In this document: positions 1 through 6,577 of the stretch, in pieces
How positions within the stretch are numbered: position 1 is the stretch's first letter
How the letters are laid out: every line of letters begins with the position of its first letter
DNA from: an uncultured bacterium
Lineage (GTDB): Bacteria > Cyanobacteriota > Vampirovibrionia > Gastranaerophilales > Gastranaerophilaceae
Assembly (NCBI GenBank): GCA_946183815.1
Contig: CAMHDG010000014.1
Location: 1 to 12,245, forward strand
Direction of reading: 5' to 3'
Length of the DNA stretch: 12,245 nucleotides
Program-made: the position numbers and the translations under genes
Notes under the pieces: generated by a model
What the model was told of the DNA's origin: nothing
Seen by the model: the letters and a program-made list of their open reading frames with translations, nothing else
Database searches by the model: none

Positions 1-2203
1 TTAATCTTGTATATGTAGTCCCGTCTTCAGTTGTTTGAGGGGTATTAAAAAATACTTCAGTAAAACCATCTGGGTTATCTTCTGCAGAATCAGCTTTTGC
101 ATGAAGAGTACCACCGCCTAATGCAGTGAATGTACCCCATTCATTATCATAACTAACACCAGTCTGAGTAACAACGGTTCCATCTGGATTCGTTACATCA
201 TGGCTAAATGATGTAGCATTTGTATATTGAGTCGCTCCATTATATGGATTGCTATATCTCCAGTCAGGCGTTGATGGGTCGTAATCACGTACCATAGAGC
301 CTCTTGTATAAGAACCCATTACTTTACTCAATGCATCTGACCCTGCACGAACATCAGCAACTGTGTTTGTAGCAGAACTAGAAGAAACCCCTTCACCTAA
401 CAAAAGGTTATATCCGTCTTCATACGCTCTCATATACATTTCATAGTATGTAAGGAATGTTTTTTGGACATTTTGCATATCTAATGTATATCTAGCGCCA
501 TCACCTTGCCAAGCATCAGTAAAAGTATCCCAAGTAGAACCTAAAGCATTGTATGTTGAAAAGTTCTTAAAACCTGAACCAATCATAGTACCTATTGATG
601 CAAAAGTTCCCCAAATTGCAGTACCAATAGAACCAACAAGTCCACCAACAAAGTGAGTTATTGAGTGCCAGAAACATCTACCACTATTTGAACGACCTAA
701 CACGTTATCTCTATCTTTACCGCCAACACGTGCAGCATACTCATAGAAAACCCAAGTTGAATAGCAAGAACCACAACCACCGTAGTTGTTGTTATAATCC
801 TCTAAACGACCATAGTAGGTTACTGTCTTATCTAATGCAAATTGTCTTGCTGCCTCTGTAACAGGAACCATAGAACCATTAGGTAATTCTACCAAATCAT
901 TACCTATATCGTTTGTGAATCTCCAAGTTTTACCTGACAAATCAGCATACGAATCACCTTGTGCCAGTGATGTACCTAACCCATCAAGAAAAGCCACAGT
1001 TAGTGCTCTTTTTTCAGTAGTTAGGTCAACAGAATGATCAGCTGCATAAATCTGACGCCAAGTTAATTTTGTCAAATCTTCCTCTCCTGCAGGCACGTTA
1101 CGACCAGATTGTAACCACCCTTGAGCAGAACTATCAAAGTCATTTGCCTTGCCGCCATCAGCATTCGCAATATTGTTCATATCCAAGAAAGGTTCAACAA
1201 TTTGTTCATTTGTTCTGCCGGAGGTAGAAGTAAACGTAAGTGTAGTTTGAGAATCAAGACTTAATTCTTTTAAGTCATTACACCAGTTATCATATTCAGT
1301 AATAGCATGTTCTGCTACAGCAAGGTTACCCATCAAGCAACCTCCGGTCCAAGTACCATCCGCATTTACTTTACCAAAATATGAAGAGTAGTTTTGTGGA
1401 TCAAGAGGAATACCATTGACTTCTGATAAATTAACTAAATTCAAAGCATCAACAGATGCAAGATCTGGTACATCCCAATTGGCAACTTTATCTAAATATC
1501 TGCCTTTAGTTGTATCCGCTTTGATGTATGCCATCAATAAGTTTCCGTAGTTACCATTCTTTTTAGCACCTTCAGAACCATATAAACCTTCAAGCAATTT
1601 ATAATATTGGTTTGTTGTATCAGCAGAAACCAAACCTAACTCTTCAAAGATATGGTATCTTAATGTGTTTTCAAACCCATATTCTAATGCATTGTTTGGA
1701 ATTGAGTATGCGTTGATATTTTTTGTACCTGCCTCCAAACCTTCAGTTGTAACATAAAAATTACCGGTTGTGCCTTCAGGATTTGTAGTACCTGTAATCC
1801 ATTTTGCTATACTTTCATAAGACAATTTTTGACCTGCCATTGGGCCACTTTTGATAACTGCATCAGTTAAAGTTTCATAATTATCGCCAACTTTACCAAG
1901 AAGATTTGCTGTTCTATCAACAACAACTTTACCATCTTTTGTACTAACGATATAAGGTCTTTCTGTATTATAATCATTAGGTTTCATCATCAAATCATAA
2001 CCTAAGTTTTGATAAGTCATACCGCTATCGTTAGACCATTTTAAAACATTTTGATTTAATGCTTCTGTATAGTTTTTAGCGACTTTGTTCATGTCACGTG
2101 AAAGCGCCTGCTTTCTGTTAGAAAGAGCAGTAAGTTGTCTTCCAACATCGTGTTTACGATGTTGAAGAGATAAAAATCTTACTTGTGACGCTGACATTCC
2201 CAT
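1..2203 (-). CDS. Large protein of unknown function, partial (N-terminal 734 residues), flagellar axial-like N-terminus
   Basis: Reading leftward from an ATG at 2203-2201, the frame stays open for 734 codons to the window edge, so the C-terminus is missing. I checked each codon for stops. The start is supported by an AAGGA ribosome site about nine bases upstream. There is no signal peptide. The protein begins MGMSASQVRFLSLQHRK and continues to about residue 50 as a polar, heptad-like helix rich in Q, R, K and L. This resembles the N-terminal coiled-coil segments of flagellar hook, rod and hook-associated proteins, which leave the cell without a Sec signal. The middle is rich in N, G, T, D and Y, as in extracellular proteins. 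A Cys-Gly-Ser-Cys pair lies at residues 477-480, and a glycine-rich hydrophobic stretch (HFVGGLVGSIG onward) at about 517-545. I recognise no catalytic domain. The coding call is firm; the secreted or axial role is inference. Confidence 0.85.
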   Translation of the reverse strand, partial: MGMSASQVRFLSLQHRKHDVGRQLTALSNRKQALSRDMNKVAKNYTEALNQNVLKWSNDSGMTYQNLGYDLMMKPNDYNTERPYIVSTKDGKVVVDRTANLLGKVGDNYETLTDAVIKSGPMAGQKLSYESIAKWITGTTNPEGTTGNFYVTTEGLEAGTKNINAYSIPNNALEYGFENTLRYHIFEELGLVSADTTNQYYKLLEGLYGSEGAKKNGNYGNLLMAYIKADTTKGRYLDKVANWDVPDLASVDALNLVNLSEVNGIPLDPQNYSSYFGKVNADGTWTGGCLMGNLAVAEHAITEYDNWCNDLKELSLDSQTTLTFTSTSGRTNEQIVEPFLDMNNIANADGGKANDFDSSAQGWLQSGRNVPAGEEDLTKLTWRQIYAADHSVDLTTEKRALTVAFLDGLGTSLAQGDSYADLSGKTWRFTNDIGNDLVELPNGSMVPVTEAARQFALDKTVTYYGRLEDYNNNYGGCGSCYSTWVFYEYAARVGGKDRDNVLGRSNSGRCFWHSITHFVGGLVGSIGTAIWGTFASIGTMIGSGFKNFSTYNALGSTWDTFTDAWQGDGARYTLDMQNVQKTFLTYYEMYMRAYEDGYNLLLGEGVSSSSATNTVADVRAGSDALSKVMGSYTRGSMVRDYDPSTPDWRYSNPYNGATQYTNATSFSHDVTNPDGTVVTQTGVSYDNEWGTFTALGGGTLHAKADSAEDNPDGFTEVFFNTPQTTEDGTTYTRL

Positions 2204-2241
2204 TTGTCGTAATCCTTATTCCTAATTTTCCCTAATGAACT

Positions 2242-2258
2242 TATCGTTCTCTATCGTT
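2242..2258 (-). repeat. Short direct repeat AACGATA x2
   Basis: On the minus strand AACGATA occurs twice (2258-2252 and 2248-2242), one helical turn apart, in the leader of the large gene just downstream of the possible sigma28 promoter. The ten-base spacing would suit a dimeric regulator, or the copies may be leftover promoter-like sequence. It could be chance. Confidence 0.3.
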
Positions 2259-2284
2259 TACGGCACTTTTTCTTTAAATCTTTA
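2257..2284 (-). promoter_or_regulatory. Possible sigma28 (FliA)-type promoter for the large minus-strand gene
   Basis: On the minus strand TAAAGATT (2284-2277), a 12-base spacer and GCCGTAAA (2264-2257) lie about 55 bases before the ATG at 2203. The enterobacterial FliA consensus is TAAAGTTT, 11 bases, GCCGATAA, so the match is 7 of 8 and 6 of 8 with a spacer one base too long. In DNA this AT-rich the -35 half is cheap to find by chance; the GCCG core is less so. A sigma70 reading (TTGTAA, then TAAAGA after about 18 bases) is also possible. Confidence 0.3.
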
Positions 2285-2357
2285 GTTTTTTATTTAATTT
2301 TGTTACAAAACTTTACAATAAATTCATAAAAAAAAGTTAAATAATTTATTAATTTAT

Positions 2358-2386
2358 TTAACAAATAATTATATGTGTTGTAGAAT
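2358..2386 (+). promoter_or_regulatory. Sigma70-type promoter for tRNA-Gly and the downstream operon
   Basis: TTAACA (2358-2363; one mismatch to TTGACA) is followed by exactly 17 bases and TAGAAT (2381-2386; one mismatch to TATAAT). The predicted start, about 2392-2394, falls just before the first base of the tRNA at 2395. No second promoter fits between the tRNA and the next gene, so this promoter probably drives both. Confidence 0.7.
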
Positions 2387-2394
2387 ATAAATAT

Positions 2395-2469
2395 GCGGAC
2401 GTAATTCAGTGGTAGAATGCAACCTTCCCAAGGTTGACGTCGCCGGTTCGAGTCCGGTCGTCCGCTCCA
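2395..2469 (+). tRNA. tRNA-Gly, anticodon CCC, CCA encoded
   Basis: A full cloverleaf can be folded. The acceptor stem is GCGGACG (2395-2401) with CGTCCGC (2459-2465). The D-arm is ATTC/GAAT around AGTGGTA. The anticodon stem CAACC/GGTTG encloses loop TTCCCAA, with anticodon CCC at 2427-2429. The T-arm is GCCGG/CCGGT around TTCGAGT, with one G-U pair. Discriminator T2466 is followed by an encoded CCA (2467-2469). This tRNA reads GGG glycine codons, a minority choice in AT-rich genomes, although GGG is used in neighbouring genes. The next gene's start codon lies only 22 bases beyond the CCA, so the tRNA is probably cut out of a longer tRNA-mRNA transcript. Confidence 0.96.
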
Positions 2470-2491
2470 TTTATTTAGACAAGAGGTTACT

Positions 2492-3796
2492 ATGGGCACT
2501 ATATATATTGTTGACGTTACCAACAGAGATGGAGTACAGACATCTCGTTTAGGATTGGCAAAATTACAAAAATCTATCATCAACCTTATGCTTGATGATA
2601 TGGGAATTACGCAATCAGAGTTCGGGTTTCCTACTACAACCCACGAACTTAATTATCTAAACGCAAATTTAGAACTCGTTGAAAGAAATGTTATTACAAA
2701 AACAAGACTGTCAGGCTGGATGAGAGCAATCGCACCTGATGTCGAAAAATCATTTACAAATGTGCCTAAACTTAAACATTGTAACCTTTCACAATCAACC
2801 TCAGATCAAATGATTCAAGGTAAATATCTCGGAAAGAAAACAAAAGACGATATTTTACACATGACATGCGAAGCGGTTGAATGTGCAAAAGATAAAGGTG
2901 CAATAACGGTCGGGGTGAACGCAGAAGATGCATCAAGAAGTGACTTGGAGTTTCTGATTAAACTGGGAAAAGAAGCAAAAAGATGCGGGGCAGACAGATT
3001 CAGATACTGTGACACATTAGGCTATGAAGACCCTTGGACTGCCTACAACAGAATTAACACCCTTGCAAAAGAAACTCAAATGCCAATAGAGGTACACTAT
3101 CATAACGATTTAGGCATGGCTGTAGCATGCTCTGTTATGGGGGCAAGAGGCGCTATTGATGCAGGTATGGATACCTACATAAACACCGCCATTAACGGAA
3201 TGGGCGAACGAGCAGGGAACGCCGATTTGGTTTCTTGTCTGCTATCTGTTCTAAAATCAGCAGGGTTCAAAGGAAAGTATAAACTGGATGAAAATATTGA
3301 TTTAAGCAAAGCATGGAAACTTGCAAAATATACAGCATACGCTTTCGGAATAAATATTCCGATAAATCAGCCTGCTGTCGGAGATAATGCTTTTGCACAC
3401 GAATCAGGAATCCACGCAGATGGGGCTCTTAAAGACAGAAGAAACTATGAACTCTATGACTACGAAGAACTCGGAAGAGGCGAGCCTGAAATTATTGAAA
3501 CAGGACGAATGATTACAACAGGTGAATACGGTGGAATTAAAGGGTTCAGAAACGTATATGACAAACTTGAAATAGAGTTCAAGGATGAACACGAAGCAAG
3601 AAATATTTTGGAATTAGCACGTTATGCAAACGTACATACCCAAAAACCATTAACGGATAGTGAACTTAAGTTTATATATTACTATCCTGAAATTGCAGCA
3701 AAGGTTATGACGGTATCACCTTACTACGAACCTGAAGGGGCACTGAAAGAACGTGTAAATTCAAATGTTCTTACACTTCCAAAACACATTATTTAG
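2492..3796 (+). CDS. Homocitrate/2-isopropylmalate synthase-family enzyme, probable Re-type citrate synthase
   Basis: This is a DRE-TIM metallolyase of 434 residues that condenses acetyl-CoA with a 2-oxoacid in the cytoplasm. The TIM barrel opens with DVTNRDGVQ (8-16; R12 catalytic, D13 metal). HYHNDLG (202-208) supplies metal ligands H202 and H204. NGMGERAGN (235-243) and HESGIH (303-308) are the other family signatures. It is shorter than classical LeuA (about 510-560 residues) and lacks that enzyme's C-terminal leucine-binding regulatory domain. DVTNRDGVQ replaces the usual DTTLRDGEQ of LeuA and NifV. From memory this variant, and the overall text, match the Re-citrate synthase group described from Clostridium kluyveri. 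The neighbouring aconitase-type gene fits citrate synthesis, but homocitrate or isopropylmalate synthesis cannot be excluded. AGAGG lies six bases before the ATG. The family is certain; the exact substrate is inferred. Confidence 0.93.
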   Translation: MGTIYIVDVTNRDGVQTSRLGLAKLQKSIINLMLDDMGITQSEFGFPTTTHELNYLNANLELVERNVITKTRLSGWMRAIAPDVEKSFTNVPKLKHCNLSQSTSDQMIQGKYLGKKTKDDILHMTCEAVECAKDKGAITVGVNAEDASRSDLEFLIKLGKEAKRCGADRFRYCDTLGYEDPWTAYNRINTLAKETQMPIEVHYHNDLGMAVACSVMGARGAIDAGMDTYINTAINGMGERAGNADLVSCLLSVLKSAGFKGKYKLDENIDLSKAWKLAKYTAYAFGINIPINQPAVGDNAFAHESGIHADGALKDRRNYELYDYEELGRGEPEIIETGRMITTGEYGGIKGFRNVYDKLEIEFKDEHEARNILELARYANVHTQKPLTDSELKFIYYYPEIAAKVMTVSPYYEPEGALKERVNSNVLTLPKHII

Positions 3797-3811
3797 TAAA
3801 AGAGGTAAAAT

Positions 3812-5056
3812 ATGGGATTAACATTAGTTGAAAAAATATTATCGGAACACGCAGGCAAAGAGGTTCACGCAGACGAACTTATAATATCAAAGGTTGACGT
3901 AGCGGCAGTTCAGGATGGAACAGGACCTTTGACAGTTCAGGAATTTAAAAAATTAGGAAAAGACAAACTAAATAATCCCGAAAGAACAATTCTTTTCATC
4001 GACCACGCATCCCCAAGCCCAAGAAAAGAACTTTCAAATACCCACATGGTTTTAAGAGAATTTTCAAAAGAATATGGGGCAGTGCTTTCTGATATAGGAG
4101 AAGGTGTTTGCCACCAAAGACTCGTGGAAACTTTTGTTAACCCCGGAGAAGTATTAGTAGGAGCAGATTCACACACTTGCACATCAGGTGCTTTGGGTGC
4201 GTTTGCAACAGGCATGGGCTCAACTGATGTTGCTGTTGCTATGGCACTGGGCAAAACTTGGCTAAAAGTTCCACGCACATTTAAAATAGTCATTGACGGA
4301 AACCTAAACGAAGGTGTTTATTCAAAAGATCTTATGCTCCACATAATAGGTCTTATAGGTGCTGACGGAGCAACATACAGAGCGTTGGAATTTTGCGGAA
4401 CTACAATAGAAAATATGTCGATGTCTGAAAGGTTTACACTTTCAAACATGGCGGTTGAAGCAGGGGCAAAGTGCGGACTGATTGTTGCTGATGATACAAC
4501 AAAAGCATACTTAAAAGAAAGAGGAAGAGAAGATAAATACAGACAAATACTTCCTGACGAAGATGCGGTCTATGAAAGAGTTATCAATATCAAAGCGGAA
4601 GACGTACCAAGAACGGTATCCTGCCCGCATACAGTTGATAACACTAAAAGGGTTGATGAGTTGACCAATATAAAAGTAAATCAGGTTTATGTCGGAACAT
4701 GTACAAATGGCAGACTTGAAGATATGAGGGTTGTGGCAAAGATATTGAAAGGACATAAAGTTCATGACGATGTGAGAATGTTAATATGCCCTGCATCACC
4801 TGATGTTTATAAACAATGTTTAAAAGAAGGTCTGTTAGAAATATTTATGGACTCTAACGCTGTAATTTTACCTCCCGGGTGTGGACCTTGCGTTGGGGTA
4901 CACGCAGGAACACTAGGCGATGGAGAGGTTTGCCTTGCTACCCAGAACAGAAACTTCCAAGGCAGAATGGGAAACACTAAAGGAGAAATATATTTAGCAT
5001 CTCCTTATGTTGCCGCTTTTACCGCTATAAACGGTTACATATCCGACAAAATGTAG
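3812..5056 (+). CDS. Aconitase / homoaconitase / 3-isopropylmalate dehydratase large subunit (LeuC/HacA family)
   Basis: A 414-residue hydro-lyase large subunit of the short archaeal-type LeuC/HacA class. It carries the [4Fe-4S] cluster and isomerises a hydroxy-tricarboxylate through its cis-enoic intermediate. The cluster ligands are visible as C297 in VGTCTNGR and C357/C360 in PPGCGPC. Other signatures are IDHASPSP (63-70), GADSHTCTSG (117-126), GAFATGMGS (129-137) and NRNFQGRMG (379-387). It starts 15 bases after the synthase stop behind AAAGAGG, so the two are co-transcribed and probably act in series. Substrate choice in this class is set largely by the separate small subunit (LeuD/HacB), which is absent downstream: the next gene encodes an unrelated exported protein. 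The small subunit must be elsewhere. Specificity for citrate, homocitrate or isopropylmalate therefore stays open. If the upstream enzyme makes citrate, this would be the aconitase subunit. Confidence 0.92.
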   Translation: MGLTLVEKILSEHAGKEVHADELIISKVDVAAVQDGTGPLTVQEFKKLGKDKLNNPERTILFIDHASPSPRKELSNTHMVLREFSKEYGAVLSDIGEGVCHQRLVETFVNPGEVLVGADSHTCTSGALGAFATGMGSTDVAVAMALGKTWLKVPRTFKIVIDGNLNEGVYSKDLMLHIIGLIGADGATYRALEFCGTTIENMSMSERFTLSNMAVEAGAKCGLIVADDTTKAYLKERGREDKYRQILPDEDAVYERVINIKAEDVPRTVSCPHTVDNTKRVDELTNIKVNQVYVGTCTNGRLEDMRVVAKILKGHKVHDDVRMLICPASPDVYKQCLKEGLLEIFMDSNAVILPPGCGPCVGVHAGTLGDGEVCLATQNRNFQGRMGNTKGEIYLASPYVAAFTAINGYISDKM

Positions 5057-5119
5057 TTTTAAGACGTATCCTTCAAATAGAGGTTTACTTATTTTGAAAA
5101 ATCATTAAATAATAAGAGT

Positions 5120-5716
5120 ATGATTAAAAGAATTCTTGTTATTTTAATATCCGTTCTTTTTATAGGCTCAGGGCTAACCTATGCAGGAGATGACTGGTCT
5201 GATTTTAGCAGTGTGGATAACGCTTGGGACGGACAAAAAACTATTACAAACAAACAGTTTGAAGAAACTATGGACGCTCTTCAGGCTAAATCTAAAAGAA
5301 AAGAAGCAAAGAAAAAAGAAAAGGTTTTAAAAAAGTTTAAAGGTTCAAGTTTGATTCCCGAGATGGATGCCCATAATGAAGATATGATTAACGAACAACC
5401 TGATGAAACAGTTGCTCAATTTCAACTTATAAATATACCTGTTGATTTTATCGCAAATAATCAAGTTGTAGAAAGAGGCTACTACAAAGTAGAGGGCGAA
5501 AAAAAATCTGACGGGGTTTATATAAATTTATATCAGGCTCACGAACTAAAAGCAAAACTAAAAGCAAGAGAAACCAATGACGATTTTAACGAAGAAACAA
5601 TCACCTTTGCAAAAGTTCTGCCATGTAATGACCATCAGATGAAAATAATATTTGGCAGTGTTGATTTTAATGCCTTTGTCTATATCACTTTTGTTGAACC
5701 GGAAGCACTATTTTAA
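5120..5716 (+). CDS. Small exported protein of unknown function
   Basis: A 198-residue protein with a standard Sec signal peptide: basic MIKR, hydrophobic core to about residue 18, and a likely signal peptidase I cut after TYA (A22). There is no lipobox Cys. The mature part starts with an acidic, aromatic segment (GDDWSDFSSVDNAWDG). A strongly basic helical stretch (about 57-75, Lys-rich) and a beta-rich C-terminal half follow. I do not recognise the family, and a periplasmic or surface role is the most that can be said. It lies 63 bases after the hydro-lyase gene with no terminator between, so it may be the distal gene of that transcript. The start has a weak, close AAGAG only, and no better in-frame start is visible. 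Its TAA shares the bases TTAA (5713-5716) with the stop of the convergent transporter gene. Confidence 0.85.
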   Translation: MIKRILVILISVLFIGSGLTYAGDDWSDFSSVDNAWDGQKTITNKQFEETMDALQAKSKRKEAKKKEKVLKKFKGSSLIPEMDAHNEDMINEQPDETVAQFQLINIPVDFIANNQVVERGYYKVEGEKKSDGVYINLYQAHELKAKLKARETNDDFNEETITFAKVLPCNDHQMKIIFGSVDFNAFVYITFVEPEALF

Positions 5717-6576
5717 CCGACAAGAATAATAACCGCAGAAACTATCATTATTACAGTTCCAACGAGTTTTTTAACAATCTCTTTTTCGTGATAAACTTTG
5801 TATCCGAAATAAAGTGACACTAAAGACGATAATTGAAACAATGAAAGTGCAACCCCAACTGACATTTTTGAAAACACATAATTTGTCGTTAATTGCATAA
5901 TAATCAGCATAAAAGCGATAATTGAGCAGTCTTTATACAAATTTACAGGTAATGAAACGGATAGTTTTTTACCAAAAGAATTATAAACGGCAAAAATAAT
6001 CAACGAACACACAAACCCGCTAAAACACCACAGAATAAGAGATATTTTATAAGAGGATAAAACAATTATCTTCTTTAAAAAAGAAGCCTCAACTCCCGAA
6101 CATAAAAGAGCAAATATTCGCAAACTTATATCACGTCTTAAAAAAAGTTTTAGTCTAAATCTTTCGCCCCCTGTTTCAAGAACAAAATAACTCCCCAAAA
6201 CAATAAAAAACATACATAAAAACTCTTTAACGGATGGTAATTCCCCAAGCAAAACAAAGGCACTCAACAGCCCAATAATACATTTATAAGAATTTATAGG
6301 TGCAAGAACAGACAATTCCCCAACCTTTAAGGCCTCTATCAATGCAACAGTTCCAACGGTACATAACATGCCTGCAAATAATACATTGAGCCAAAACTCA
6401 AAAGTAAATTGAGCCCAATCAACAAAAAAAGCGGGAATAACACATAATACACTCATTATAAAATATGCGTATAAATTAATAATAATAGAAGATTCTTTTT
6501 CTGATGCAATTTTCTGATACAAATTTGCAACAGAATTAGAGATTATTCTTAAAATGACAGCAATAGAGGTTAGCAT
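5713..6576 (-). CDS. EamA/DMT-superfamily inner-membrane transporter
   Basis: A 287-residue, very hydrophobic protein with about ten membrane helices, at roughly 3-20, 32-52, 57-83, 88-111, 116-135, 152-174, 178-200, 216-238, 240-262 and 268-287. The two halves repeat the EamA pattern: a helix, a short polar turn (LLGELPSVKEF at 109-119; YHEKEIVKK at 262-270), then a closing helix with GxxxI/V spacing. Size and duplicated architecture are typical of drug/metabolite transporters, which move small metabolites, amino acids or nucleotide-sugars. The substrate cannot be read from sequence. Its ATG (6576-6574) lies one base after the stop of the GH13 gene (TAG-T-ATG), with only a poor ribosome site, so translational coupling is likely. 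It ends tail-to-tail over the exported-protein gene with no terminator between. Confidence 0.9.
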   Translation of the reverse strand: MLTSIAVILRIISNSVANLYQKIASEKESSIIINLYAYFIMSVLCVIPAFFVDWAQFTFEFWLNVLFAGMLCTVGTVALIEALKVGELSVLAPINSYKCIIGLLSAFVLLGELPSVKEFLCMFFIVLGSYFVLETGGERFRLKLFLRRDISLRIFALLCSGVEASFLKKIIVLSSYKISLILWCFSGFVCSLIIFAVYNSFGKKLSVSLPVNLYKDCSIIAFMLIIMQLTTNYVFSKMSVGVALSLFQLSSLVSLYFGYKVYHEKEIVKKLVGTVIMIVSAVIILVG

Positions 6577-6577
6577 A

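Noticed and set aside
755..790. CGSC resembling the papain active-site motif in the large protein
   Set aside because: The following residues are YST rather than WAF, no Gln is in the oxyanion position, and no downstream HAxxxVG or NSWG partner is seen.
661..861. Plus-strand 66-codon frame
   Set aside because: Lies fully inside the continuous 734-codon minus-strand gene; composition and lack of a ribosome site mark it as a shadow.
2290..2583. 97-codon minus-strand frame across the tRNA
   Set aside because: It is the antisense of the tRNA and the synthase start; its SGRPDSNRRR-type text is the familiar false translation of a tRNA complement.
3937..4293. 118-codon minus-strand frame opposite the hydro-lyase gene
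   Set aside because: Antisense to a strongly conserved enzyme with clear motifs; no ribosome site or neighbours in that orientation.
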